Assembly: GCA_019751755.1 (NCBI GenBank)
Contig: JAIENA010000181.1
Location: 1 to 55,584, forward strand
Origin: Burkholderiaceae bacterium
GTDB taxonomy: Bacteria; Pseudomonadota; Gammaproteobacteria; Burkholderiales; Burkholderiaceae_D
Direction of reading: 5' to 3'
DNA length: 55,584 nt
Numbering within the stretch: position 1 is the first letter of the stretch; every line of letters begins with the position of its first letter. Of this stretch, positions 35,664-44,155 are shown piece by piece. The notes below the pieces were generated by a model, which saw only the letters and a list, made by a program, of their open reading frames with translations, was not told the origin of the DNA and ran no database searches. The position numbers were made by a program, and so were the translations under genes.

Positions 35664-36584
35664 ATGACCATGACAGCTCATTTCCGCGGCATTCTCGCCC
35701 TGTTCGTCGTCACCATCGTATGGGGCACGACTTTTCCCGCCATGAAGGACATGACGGATTACCTGTCCGCCAACTGGATCGTGGTGGTCCGTTTCAGTAT
35801 CGCCAGCCTGCTGCTGTCACCCTTCCTGCTGCGCTCATCGCTCACCGATTTGCGCTATGGCGCGATCAGCGGCGTGCTGCTGTTCTTTTGCTACCTGTTC
35901 CAGGTCGAAGGGTTGGCCTTGACCACCTCGAACCGCAATGCGTTCGTGTGTGGACTCAATGTGCTGGTGCCGCCGCTGCTGGGCATTTTCATTGGCAAGC
36001 TGCCGGAGCGCCGCATCGTGGTGGCGCTGGTGCTGGCGCTGGCCGGCCTGTTCGCGCTGTGCTGGGATGGCAGCTTCACGTGGGGTCATGGCGACAACCT
36101 GGCGCTGATGGCGGCGCTGACCTTCGGCCTGTACATCAAGCTGATGGAAGTGCAGACCCGCAAGGCGGAGCGCCTGATGTCGCTGACGGCGGCGCAAGTG
36201 TTCACCGTGGCGGTGTGCGCGGCGCTGTGGATCGCCTTGCGTGAACTGCCACGCGGCGACGTGGCCGGGCCGCAGGATATCGGCGACTACTGGGAATACA
36301 TCGCCAAGGGCTTGCAGATGTACCAGACCAATCTGCTGTACCTGGGCGTGGTGGCGACCGCCGCCATCATTTCGCTGCAAACCTGGGGCCAGAGCCACAG
36401 CACGGCCAACGAAGCGGCGGTCATGTACGCGTTCGAGCCCGGCTGCGCGGCCATCTTCGGCTACTTCTTGCTGGGCGAAACGCTGGCCTGGACCGGTTTG
36501 CTGGGGGCGGTCCTGATGATCTCCGGTATGATAGCCAGCCAGTGGAGCACAGCGCGTCCGCCGACTGTCCTCGCTCCCGAATAA
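35664..36584 (+). CDS. DMT superfamily transporter (EamA domains)
   Basis: Inner-membrane permease of 306 residues with ten predicted helices in two EamA repeats. The first repeat starts at FRGILALFVVTIVWGTTFPAMK, with the WG-T-F motif typical of this family; the second ends in FEPGCAAIFGYFLLGETLAWTGLLGAVLMI, also typical. Start is uncertain: ATG at 35664, 35670 or 35640 are all in frame and none has a good ribosome site. Members export amino acids, metabolites or drugs. The stop lies 17 bases before the ArgR-like gene, so read-through into that regulator is possible, and transport of an amino acid would fit; substrate not determinable. Confidence 0.88.
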   Translation: MTMTAHFRGILALFVVTIVWGTTFPAMKDMTDYLSANWIVVVRFSIASLLLSPFLLRSSLTDLRYGAISGVLLFFCYLFQVEGLALTTSNRNAFVCGLNVLVPPLLGIFIGKLPERRIVVALVLALAGLFALCWDGSFTWGHGDNLALMAALTFGLYIKLMEVQTRKAERLMSLTAAQVFTVAVCAALWIALRELPRGDVAGPQDIGDYWEYIAKGLQMYQTNLLYLGVVATAAIISLQTWGQSHSTANEAAVMYAFEPGCAAIFGYFLLGETLAWTGLLGAVLMISGMIASQWSTARPPTVLAPE

Positions 36585-36601
36585 CCACGATCGTATCGCT
36601 G

Positions 36602-37546
36602 ATGTCGTTTGCAAATTTGTCCCACCTGGCCCAGGAGCAGCCGCTGCGCGTGCTGCTGGTGAATGCGGGCGAGGCGGACACCCTGACCTGGGCCGGCCTG
36701 CTTCAACCCTTGCGCCTGGCCGCCCGCATCAAGGCCCAGCAACTGGTGCTGGATGTGTGTACGCCGCAGCAATTGCTGGCCGGCGGCATGGTCAATACGG
36801 TCTGGCATATCGGGTTGCTGGTGGCCGATGAAATGCAAGCGCCGCAGCCGCCGCAGCAATTGCGCGTCCTGATCGAGCGTTGCCGCAGCGCGCAGTTCTG
36901 GGGCGGCGTCGGCGCGGGCGTGCTGTGGCTGGCCCAGGCTGGCCTGATGGGCGGCGTGCGCATCGCGCTGCCATGGAACCTGTATGGCGACGCCGAGGAA
37001 ATCGAGCCGGGCGCCATCCTCGTGCCCAACCTGTATGAACTCGATGGCCCGCATTTGAGCTGCTGTGGCGGCGGCGCCAGCGCCGACTTTGCCCTGACCA
37101 TGGTGGACGCGCTGTATGGCGCCAACGTGCAGGCGGAAATCAAGGAAGCGCTGTGCATCGACAAGGTGCGCGGGCCGGAAGAACGGCAGCGGGTGGCCTT
37201 GCAGGCGCGCTTTGGCGCGTTGCAGCCGAAGTTGTCGGAAGCGGTCACGCTGATGGAAGCGAATATCGAAGAACCGCTGTCCACCGATGACGTGGCCGGG
37301 CTGGTGGGCCTGTCGCGGCGCCAGCTGGAACGCCTGTTCAAGCAATATCTTGGCAGCCTGCCGTCACGCTATTACCTGGAGCTGCGCTTGCAACGGGCGC
37401 GCCAACTGCTGCTGGAGACCAATCACTCGATCGTGCAGGTTGGCTTGATGTGCGGCTTTTCATCGGGCTCGCATTTTTCCACCGCCTTTGGGGCGCTGTT
37501 TGGCAATACCCCGCGCGAGGAGCGCCAGCGCAAGCTGACCGGCTGA
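36602..37546 (+). CDS. argR: AraC/GlxA-type regulator, probable arginine-catabolism activator (ArgR-like)
   Basis: Transcription activator of 314 residues. Residues 14-185 form a DJ-1/PfpI-like domain whose nucleophile elbow reads GGVGAGVLWLAQAGLM, with Gly where catalytic members have Cys, so it should bind ligand rather than catalyse. Residues 215-312 are an AraC double helix-turn-helix (STDDVAGLVGLSRRQLERLF and VGLMCGFSSGSHFSTAFGALFG). This is the layout of pseudomonad ArgR, which activates arginine succinyltransferase genes in response to arginine. It sits directly upstream of that operon here, and a matching half-site lies at 37600. ATG at 36602 starts the homologous sequence; a longer frame from 36542 overlaps the transporter. 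Symbol follows the Pseudomonas name, not the E. coli repressor. Confidence 0.82.
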   Translation: MSFANLSHLAQEQPLRVLLVNAGEADTLTWAGLLQPLRLAARIKAQQLVLDVCTPQQLLAGGMVNTVWHIGLLVADEMQAPQPPQQLRVLIERCRSAQFWGGVGAGVLWLAQAGLMGGVRIALPWNLYGDAEEIEPGAILVPNLYELDGPHLSCCGGGASADFALTMVDALYGANVQAEIKEALCIDKVRGPEERQRVALQARFGALQPKLSEAVTLMEANIEEPLSTDDVAGLVGLSRRQLERLFKQYLGSLPSRYYLELRLQRARQLLLETNHSIVQVGLMCGFSSGSHFSTAFGALFGNTPREERQRKLTG

Positions 37547-37599
37547 TTCAACGGCTGGCAAGCAGGGATTTCGCATACCTTCTGAAAAATGAAAATCCT

Positions 37600-37642
37600 T
37601 GTCGCATCCACAAAAGAGTTTTAGCATCCCGCTTTTTATAAT
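37600..37642 (+). promoter_or_regulatory. ast operon promoter with ArgR-like half-site
   Basis: TGTCGC-N8-AA (37600-37615) matches the half-site I recall for Pseudomonas ArgR (TGTCGCN8AA). A perfect TATAAT follows at 37637-37642, and no -35 hexamer stands 16-18 bases before it, as expected for an activator-dependent promoter. A weaker TTTCGC is at 37569-37574. ATCCC/GGGAT (37626-37630, 37643-37647) flank the -10 box. Confidence 0.55.
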
Positions 37643-37696
37643 GGGATACCACACCTCGTCGCAATGGGGACCGTATCTCTACTTTTGGGGAATGCC

Positions 37697-38941
37697 ATGA
37701 ATGCAAAGCTTGACTCTTCTGTAACCACCCGCCCTGTCACCCGGCAGACTTTTGATGATGTGATCGTTCCGACCTACGCGCCAGCCGCGATGGTGCCGGT
37801 GCGTGCTTCGGGCCTGGACCTGTGGGATCAGAACGGCAAGCATTATCTGGACTTCACCTCCGGTATCGCGGTGACCTCGCTGGGCCACTGCAATCCGGTC
37901 GTGGTGGAGGCGTTGACGCGCCAGGCCAACACCCTGTGGCACCTGGGTAACGGCTACACCAATGAGCCGGTGCTGCGCCTGGCGTCGGCGCTGACCGAAG
38001 CCACCTTCGCCGACCGCGCCTTCTTCTGCAACTCCGGCGCGGAAGCCAACGAAGCCGCCCTGAAGCTGGCCCGTAAGCACGCACACACCAAATTCGGCGC
38101 GCACAAGTCGCGTATCGTGTCGTGCTTCTCGTCGTTCCACGGCCGTACCCTGTTTACCGTCTCCGTCGGCGGCCAGTCCAAGTACACCGAAGGTTTCGAG
38201 CCGCTGCCGCCAGCGATCAACCACATCGAGTACAACAACATCGACGCCGCGCGCGCCGCCATTACCGATGACGTGTGCGCCGTGATCGTCGAGCCGGTGC
38301 AAGGCGAAGGCGGTGTGGTGCCGGGCACCCAGGAATTCCTGCAAGAGCTGCGCGACCTGTGCGACAAGACCGGCGCCGTGCTGATCTTCGACGAAGTGCA
38401 ATGCGGTATGGGCCGTACCGGCCAACTGTTCGCCTACCAGGGCTATGGCGTGACCCCGGACGTGCTGACCTCGGCCAAGGCGCTGGGCAACGGCTATCCG
38501 ATCGGCGCGATGCTGACCACCAACGAACTGGCGGCCAGCCTGAACGTGGGCAGCCACGGCACCACCTACGGCGGCAACCCGCTGGCCGCCACCGTAGCGC
38601 TGACCGTGCTCGACACCATCAACCAGCCAGCCTTCCTGGCGCGCGTCAACGAGGCGACTGCCAAGCTGGTGGCGATCCTGGGTGGCCTGTGCCAGGACTA
38701 TCCGGAAATCCTGTCGCTGGTGCGCGGCGCCGGCCTGCTGCAAGGCGTGGTGGTGGCCGATGCCTGGAAAGGCAAGTCGAAAGACATCCAGAAGGCCGCT
38801 GAAGCACAGGGCCTGATGATGCTGATCGCCGGCACCGACGTGCTGCGTTTCGCGCCTGCGCTGATCGTCACCGATGCGCAGATCGACGAAGCGGGCCGCC
38901 TCTTGCGCGCCGCGCTGGACGGACTGAAAGCGGCCGCTTAA
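37697..38941 (+). CDS. astC: Succinylornithine / acetylornithine transaminase
   Basis: PLP enzyme of 414 residues, third step of the succinyltransferase pathway: succinylornithine plus 2-oxoglutarate gives succinylglutamate semialdehyde and glutamate. Fold-type I class III signature: CNSGAEANEAALKLARKHA (phosphate-binding), EPVQGEGGVVPGT, LIFDEVQCGMGRTG and the Schiff-base Lys261 in SAKALGNGYP. GGGG lies six bases before the ATG at 37697. Position at the head of the ast genes, behind the ArgR-like gene, favours AstC/AruC over the arginine-biosynthetic ArgD, although such enzymes often do both jobs. Followed by an unusually stable intercistronic hairpin. Confidence 0.9.
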   Translation: MNAKLDSSVTTRPVTRQTFDDVIVPTYAPAAMVPVRASGLDLWDQNGKHYLDFTSGIAVTSLGHCNPVVVEALTRQANTLWHLGNGYTNEPVLRLASALTEATFADRAFFCNSGAEANEAALKLARKHAHTKFGAHKSRIVSCFSSFHGRTLFTVSVGGQSKYTEGFEPLPPAINHIEYNNIDAARAAITDDVCAVIVEPVQGEGGVVPGTQEFLQELRDLCDKTGAVLIFDEVQCGMGRTGQLFAYQGYGVTPDVLTSAKALGNGYPIGAMLTTNELAASLNVGSHGTTYGGNPLAATVALTVLDTINQPAFLARVNEATAKLVAILGGLCQDYPEILSLVRGAGLLQGVVVADAWKGKSKDIQKAAEAQGLMMLIAGTDVLRFAPALIVTDAQIDEAGRLLRAALDGLKAAA

Positions 38942-38957
38942 GCCGTTGGCGGAACTT

Positions 38958-38991
38958 GGCGGATTACACGGGCTGCGCCCGTTAATCCGCC
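38958..38991. repeat. Very stable intercistronic hairpin, REP-like
   Basis: GGCGGATTA (38958-38966) pairs with TAATCCGCC (38983-38991) and, after one bulged C, ACGGGC (38968-38973) pairs with GCCCGT (38977-38982), leaving a TGC loop: 15 base pairs. No T run follows, so full termination is unlikely. The GGCGGATTA...TAATCCGCC ends match a repeat seen often between genes in proteobacteria. It probably marks an RNA processing or attenuation point between astC and the succinyltransferase genes. Confidence 0.65.
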
Positions 38992-39037
38992 GCGCCTGCC
39001 ACCACCCGGTCCGTAAGATAACAACTAAGGAGTTCTC

Positions 39038-40069
39038 ATGTATGTAGTCCGTCCGGTAGAACTTGCGGATATCGCAGCGCTGGAAAAGCTTGCAGCGGTC
39101 AGCATGCCGGGTGTTCATACCTTGCCGAAGACGCGCGAAAAAATCGTGCAGGCGGTCGAAGCATCGATCGCGTCGTTCGGCGCCCAGGTCGATATTCCCA
39201 GCGAAGAATCGTACCTGTTCGTGCTGGAATCGCTGGCCGATCATGCGCTGGTCGGCACCGCCACGATCCACGCCGCCGCCGGCTCCAATGGCACCTATTT
39301 CTCGTTCCGTAATGACGTCATCCAGCAAGTCTCGCGTGACCTGGGCATCAGCCACAGCATCCATGCGCTGACGCTGTGCTCGGAGCTGACGTCGTACTCG
39401 CAGTTGTCCAGTTTTTATGTCGACGAGCGCGTGCAAAACCGTCCGGAAGCGGCGCTGCTGTCGCGCGCCCGCCTGATGTTTGCCGCGCTGGCGCCGCAGC
39501 GCTTTTCCGACCGTTTCTTCGTGCCACTGGCCGGGGTCACGGACGACAACGGCGGCTCGCCGTTCTGGGATGCGCTGGGCCGCAAATTCTTCCAGATGGA
39601 TTTCCTGGACGCCGAAAGCACCATCGGCGGCGCCCGTAACCGTACCGCGATCGTCGAACTGATGCCGCATTACCCGGTGTATGTGCCGCTGTTGCCGGGC
39701 GAGGCGCAAGCCGTCATGGGCCAGATCCATCCATCGGGCGAAGTGGCGTTCGGCCTGCTGACGGCCGAAGGTTTTGAGGCCGATGAGTACATTGATATTT
39801 TCGATGGCGGCCCGATCCTGCAGGCGCACAAGCATGCGCTGCGCACCATTACCCAGTCGATGCAGTGCCGCGCCACGCTGTACCGCCCATCGCGCGCCGG
39901 CGAGCCGGTGGTGCAGTACGCGGTGGCCGCCAACGCCGGCCAGCAATTCCGCGCCGTGATCGTGTCGGTGCCATCGATTGAAGGCGGCATCAGCATCGCA
40001 CTGCCGCAGGACGTGCTCGATGTGCTGCGGGTCGCCGAGGGCGACGATGTGATCTGCGTCCGCATCTGA
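39038..40069 (+). CDS. aruF: Arginine/ornithine succinyltransferase subunit alpha
   Basis: One of two paralogous subunits (343 residues) of arginine N-succinyltransferase, which transfers succinyl from succinyl-CoA to the alpha-amino group of arginine or ornithine, the first step of the pathway. Family blocks: VRPVELADIAALEKLA at the start, SPFWDALGRKFFQMDF, ELMPHYPVYVPLLP and FDGGPILQAHKHALRTI. It is closer to P. aeruginosa AruF than to AruG in these blocks. Strong AAGGAG ribosome site. A second, diverged subunit gene follows after 31 bases, the heteromeric arrangement of pseudomonads rather than the single AstA of E. coli. Confidence 0.92.
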   Translation: MYVVRPVELADIAALEKLAAVSMPGVHTLPKTREKIVQAVEASIASFGAQVDIPSEESYLFVLESLADHALVGTATIHAAAGSNGTYFSFRNDVIQQVSRDLGISHSIHALTLCSELTSYSQLSSFYVDERVQNRPEAALLSRARLMFAALAPQRFSDRFFVPLAGVTDDNGGSPFWDALGRKFFQMDFLDAESTIGGARNRTAIVELMPHYPVYVPLLPGEAQAVMGQIHPSGEVAFGLLTAEGFEADEYIDIFDGGPILQAHKHALRTITQSMQCRATLYRPSRAGEPVVQYAVAANAGQQFRAVIVSVPSIEGGISIALPQDVLDVLRVAEGDDVICVRI

Positions 40070-40100
40070 CGTGAAACCGAGAAACTGAAGAGAGACCGTT

Positions 40101-41147
40101 ATGCTGGTAGTACGCGCCATTCAAGAGCACGACCTGGACGCCCTGTACACGATGGCGACCCAGGTGGGCTCGGGCATGACCACCCTGAAACCCGACATGA
40201 AAATGCTGGGCGACCGTGTGGCCATCGCCTGCGCTTCATTTGCGGAAACCATCGCGCCGGAAAAGCGCGATTACATGTTCGTCATGGAAGACACGGTTAA
40301 CCAGCGCATCGCGGGCGTGTGCGCGATCAAGGCCGCCGTGGGCCTGGAAGAACCATTTTATAACTACCGCATCGGCACCCTGGTGCACTCCAGCCGTGAA
40401 CTGAAAGTGTTTACGCGCATGGAAACCCTGTACCTGTCGAATGACCTGACGGGCAGCTCCGAACTGTGCTCGCTGTTCCTGGCGCCGGATTACCGGCAGG
40501 GCAATAACGGCAAGCTGCTGTCGAAATGCCGCTTCCTGTTCATCTCGCAATTCCAGCACCTGTTCAAGCACAAGATGATTGCGGAAATGCGCGGCTACCA
40601 GGATGAGAATGGCCGTTCGCCATTCTACGAAGGCCTGGGCCGCCACTTCTTCAAGATGGAATTCGATGACGTCGATGCGCTCACCGCCGTCGGCAAGAAG
40701 TCGTTCATCGCCGAACTGATGCCGCGCCAGCCGCTGTATGTCGCCTACCTGCCGCAGGAAGCGCAGGACGTGGTGGGCGCGGTGCACAAGTCCACCGCGC
40801 CGGCGCGCCGCCTGCTCGAGCAGGAAGGCATGCACTACGAAGGCTACGTCGATATCTTTGACGCCGGCCCGGTGCTGCAAGGCCGCGTTTCCGAATTGCG
40901 CGCCGTGCGCGACAGCGTGCTGGCCGTGGTCGATCCGGATACCGATATGGCGCACGCCTGCGCCCCTGAGCTGGAACCGACCCTGGTGTCGAATACTGAT
41001 TTGCGCGACTTCCGCATGGTTTTGTCGGAAGCCGCTGTCGTGAACGGTCGCATTGACCTGTCCACCGAAGAACAGCAAGTGCTGCGTTGCAAACCCGGCA
41101 GCACTGTCCGTACCCTGACTCTCAACGCGAGGAAGAATAATGTCTGA
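40101..41147 (+). CDS. astA: Arginine N-succinyltransferase subunit beta
   Basis: Second succinyltransferase subunit, 348 residues, resembling both E. coli AstA and pseudomonad AruG. Blocks: VRAIQEHDLDALYTMA, FYNYRIGTLVHSSRELKVF, LSNDLTGSSELCSLFLAPDY (acyl-CoA-binding N-acetyltransferase fold), SPFYEGLGRHFFKMEF and IFDAGPVLQGRVSELRAVRD. The GSSELC segment is fully conserved in this copy while the alpha subunit has a diverged version, suggesting that this subunit carries the main catalytic site (inference). Its last 8 bases overlap astD, so translation is coupled. Confidence 0.92.
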   Translation: MLVVRAIQEHDLDALYTMATQVGSGMTTLKPDMKMLGDRVAIACASFAETIAPEKRDYMFVMEDTVNQRIAGVCAIKAAVGLEEPFYNYRIGTLVHSSRELKVFTRMETLYLSNDLTGSSELCSLFLAPDYRQGNNGKLLSKCRFLFISQFQHLFKHKMIAEMRGYQDENGRSPFYEGLGRHFFKMEFDDVDALTAVGKKSFIAELMPRQPLYVAYLPQEAQDVVGAVHKSTAPARRLLEQEGMHYEGYVDIFDAGPVLQGRVSELRAVRDSVLAVVDPDTDMAHACAPELEPTLVSNTDLRDFRMVLSEAAVVNGRIDLSTEEQQVLRCKPGSTVRTLTLNARKNNV

Positions 41148-42627
41148 CGCCGCAGTTAATCCATCCCTGTCCAACTTCATCAACGGTCAATGGCAAGCGG
41201 GCCACGGCGCCGAACTGGTCACCGTCGATCCCTCCAACGGCCGCCAGACCTGGGCCAGCCTGGAAGCCACCGCTGACGATGTGACCGCAGCCGCCAGCGC
41301 CGCGCGCGCCGCCTTCGAAGGCTGGGCCTTGACCTCGCTGGAACAACGGATTGCCATTGTGACCCGCTTCCGCGACTTGTTGAAGGAAGATGCGGAAGAA
41401 CTGGCGCGCCTGATCGCCGAGGAAGTGGGCAAGCCGCTGTGGGAAGCGCGTACCGAAGTGACGACCATGGCCAACAAGGTTGATATCTCGATCCAGTCGT
41501 ATAACACCCGCACCGGCGAGGCGCGCAACAAGATCGCCGACGGCGACGCCGTGCTGCGCCACCGTCCGCATGGCGTGTTCGGCGTGTTTGGCCCGTATAA
41601 CTTCCCCGGCCACCTGCCGAACGGCCATATCGTCCCAGCCTTGATCGCGGGTAACACCATCGTCTTCAAGCCCAGCGAATACGCGCCGCGCACCGCCGTG
41701 AAAACCGTGCAGTTGTGGGAAAAAGCGGGGATACCCGCCGGTGTTGTCAACCTGGTCAACGGCGGCCGTGATACCGGCATCGCGCTTGGCCAGAATACCG
41801 AAATCGACGGCGTGCTGTTTACCGGCAGCAGCCAGACCGGCGCCGCGCTGCACCGCCAGTTCGCGGGCCAGACCGGCAAGCTGCTGGCGCTGGAAATGGG
41901 CGGCAACAACCCGCTGGTGGTGTGGGATGTGAAAAACCTCGATGCCGCCGTGTTCATGGCGATTTCGTCGGCCTTCATTTCGGCCGGCCAGCGCTGCACT
42001 TGCGCGCGTCGCCTGATCGTACAACAGGGCGCGGCCGGTGACGCCTTCATCGCGCGCTTAATTGAGGTGGCCTCGAAGCTGGTGGTGGGGCCGTCCGATG
42101 CCGAACCGCAGCCCTTCATGGGCCCGGTGGTGTCGGCCGCCATCGCCAAGCGCCTGGTGCAGGCGCAGCAAGACATGGTGGCCAAAGGCGGCACCATGCT
42201 GCTGGAAATGAGCCTGCTGCAGGAAGGCACGGGCTTCGTCTCGGCCGGTATCGTCGACACCACCCATGCGGTTGGCATCCCGGATGAAGAATGGTTTGGC
42301 CCGCTGCTGCAAGTGATCCGCGTGGCCGACTTCGACGCCGCCATCAAGGCCGCCAACAACACCGGCTATGGCCTGGCGTCCGGCCTGCTGTCGGAAGATG
42401 AAGCGCTGTGGAAGAAATTCCAGGTGCTGGCCCGCGCCGGCATCGTCAACTGGAACCGTCCGACCACCGGTGCCGCCAGCAGCGCGCCGTTCGGCGGTGT
42501 CGGCAAGTCCGGCAATCACCGTCCAAGCGCCTATTACGCAGCCGATTACTGCGCCTATCCGGTCGCTTCGATCGAAAACAGCAGCCTTGAAATGCCGGCC
42601 AAACTGTCGCCAGGCATGACCTTTTAA
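41140..42627 (+). CDS. astD: Succinylglutamate semialdehyde dehydrogenase
   Basis: NAD-dependent aldehyde dehydrogenase of 495 residues, fourth step of the pathway, producing N-succinylglutamate. Visible motifs: the [17 protein letters not shown] segment with the catalytic-site Asn, the cofactor loop FTGSSQTG, the general base in [11 protein letters not shown], and the nucleophile Cys286 in [11 protein letters not shown]. Length and the N-terminal [11 protein letters not shown] fit AstD of other proteobacteria. GAGGAAG precedes the ATG, inside the end of the upstream gene. Confidence 0.95.
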   Translation: MSDAAVNPSLSNFINGQWQAGHGAELVTVDPSNGRQTWASLEATADDVTAAASAARAAFEGWALTSLEQRIAIVTRFRDLLKEDAEELARLIAEEVGKPLWEARTEVTTMANKVDISIQSYNTRTGEARNKIADGDAVLRHRPHGVFGVFGPYNFPGHLPNGHIVPALIAGNTIVFKPSEYAPRTAVKTVQLWEKAGIPAGVVNLVNGGRDTGIALGQNTEIDGVLFTGSSQTGAALHRQFAGQTGKLLALEMGGNNPLVVWDVKNLDAAVFMAISSAFISAGQRCTCARRLIVQQGAAGDAFIARLIEVASKLVVGPSDAEPQPFMGPVVSAAIAKRLVQAQQDMVAKGGTMLLEMSLLQEGTGFVSAGIVDTTHAVGIPDEEWFGPLLQVIRVADFDAAIKAANNTGYGLASGLLSEDEALWKKFQVLARAGIVNWNRPTTGAASSAPFGGVGKSGNHRPSAYYAADYCAYPVASIENSSLEMPAKLSPGMTF

Positions 42628-42656
42628 TCTCAGGATTACGCATTAGGATCAATATC

Positions 42657-44009
42657 ATGCGCCCAGCACGCGAGTACAACTTCGATGGCCTGGTAGGCCC
42701 GTCCCACAACTACGCCGGCCTGTCGTTCGGCAACGTCGCCTCGTTCAACAACGTCAAGAGCGCGTCCAACCCGAAACAGGCGGCCCTGCAAGGTCTGGCG
42801 AAGATGCGCGCGCTGGCGCAGCGCGGTTTTGCGCAGGCGCTGCTGCCGCCGCAAGACCGCCCGAATTTCCGCTTGCTGCGCAGTCTGGGGTTCACCGGCA
42901 GCGACGCCGATATCATCGCCAAGGCCTACAAGGAATCGCCGGTGATCCTGGCCTGCGCCTATTCGGCGTCGCCGATGTGGACCGCGAATGCCGCCACCGT
43001 CAGCCCGTCGGCCGACACCGGCGATGGCCGCGTGCACTTCACCGCTGCCAACCTGAACAACAAGCTGCACCGCGCGTTCGAACACCCGCAGTCGGCCCGC
43101 GCGCTGCGCGCCATCTTCCACGACAAGCGTTATTTCGCCGTGCATGACGCCTTGCCAGGCACGCCGGCGTTTGGCGACGAGGGCGCCGCCAACCACACCC
43201 GGTTGTGCGCCGTTGATCGTCATGACTACGGTAAGGAAGGGGTCGAGCTGTTCGTGTATGGCCGCGTCGAGTTTGACGCGTCGGCCCCGGCGCCGACCCG
43301 CTTTCCGGCGCGCCAGACGCTGGAAGCATCGCAAGCCGTGGCCCGCCTGCATGGCCTGGTGGGTGAGCGCACCGTCTATCTGCAGCAAAATCCGGACGTG
43401 ATCGACCAGGGCGTGTTCCACAATGACGTGATCGCGGTCGGTAACGGCAATGTGCTGTTCCACCACGAACAGGCGTTTGCCGACGAAGCGGCCGGTCTGG
43501 CGCGCCTGAAAGCGGCGATGGAAGGCGTCGGCGCGCAACTGCAGGCGATCCGCGTGCCGACCGCCGAAGTGTCGGTGCAGGACGCGGTCTCGAGCTACCT
43601 GTTCAACAGCCAGTTGTTGACGAAAGCCGACGGCAAGATGGCGCTGGTGATCCCGCAGGAATGCCAGGAAGTCGGCGCGGTGGAGCGTTATTTGAAAGCC
43701 TTGGTGGCATCCGGCGGCCCGGTCGATGAGCTGATCCACTTCGACCTGCGCCAGTCGATGCGCAATGGCGGCGGCCCCGCGTGCCTGCGTTTGCGCGTGG
43801 CGCTGACGGATGAAGAAGCCAATGCCATGCACCAGGGTGTCGTGATGACGGAAGCGCTGTACCAGACGCTGGTCGCCTGGGTGGAAAAACACTACCGCGA
43901 CCGCCTCGACCCGTCCGACCTGGCCGATCCGCAACTGGCCCTGGAAGTGCACGCCGCGCTGGAAGACCTGAGCCGCATTCTCGGTCTGCCGGGCTTGTAC
44001 GAGTTTTAA
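42657..44009 (+). CDS. astB: N-succinylarginine dihydrolase
   Basis: Enzyme of 450 residues in the guanidine-modifying superfamily, second step of the pathway: succinylarginine to succinylornithine, two ammonia and CO2. The start [20 protein letters not shown] is diagnostic. A catalytic Cys, His and two acids are expected; the Cys is in [12 protein letters not shown] near residue 373, and a His lies in [13 protein letters not shown] near 250. Length matches E. coli AstB (447). It follows astD by 29 bases. A 146-base gap with a hairpin separates it from the glutamate dehydrogenase gene. Confidence 0.96.
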   Translation: MRPAREYNFDGLVGPSHNYAGLSFGNVASFNNVKSASNPKQAALQGLAKMRALAQRGFAQALLPPQDRPNFRLLRSLGFTGSDADIIAKAYKESPVILACAYSASPMWTANAATVSPSADTGDGRVHFTAANLNNKLHRAFEHPQSARALRAIFHDKRYFAVHDALPGTPAFGDEGAANHTRLCAVDRHDYGKEGVELFVYGRVEFDASAPAPTRFPARQTLEASQAVARLHGLVGERTVYLQQNPDVIDQGVFHNDVIAVGNGNVLFHHEQAFADEAAGLARLKAAMEGVGAQLQAIRVPTAEVSVQDAVSSYLFNSQLLTKADGKMALVIPQECQEVGAVERYLKALVASGGPVDELIHFDLRQSMRNGGGPACLRLRVALTDEEANAMHQGVVMTEALYQTLVAWVEKHYRDRLDPSDLADPQLALEVHAALEDLSRILGLPGLYEF

Positions 44010-44053
44010 TTGCCTTCGCGCCGTTTTAGAAGCAGAATTCGACACCACATCAG

Positions 44054-44084
44054 GCTGCGGGGCGATCCTCCGCGCCGCCCCAGC
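44054..44084 (+). other. Hairpin in the astB-gdh gap
   Basis: GGGGCG (44059-44064) pairs with CGCCCC (44076-44081), extended past a 2-base bulge by GCT/AGC (44054-44056 with 44082-44084). No T run follows. It may be an attenuator or an RNA-stability element. I see no convincing separate promoter or ArgR-like half-site in this 146-base gap. Confidence 0.4.
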
Positions 44085-44155
44085 ATTCACCGCCGGCCCA
44101 GCCACAAGCTAACCCGGGCCTGCAGTAATACCGACAACGTATTGGAGAAGCAACG

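Noticed and set aside
38958..38991. Full Rho-independent terminator after astC
   Set aside because: The stem is strong but no T run follows, and the downstream ast genes need read-through.
37679..40120. Minus-strand open frame of 813 codons
   Set aside because: Antisense shadow of astC and aruF with low-complexity His/Arg/Gln composition.
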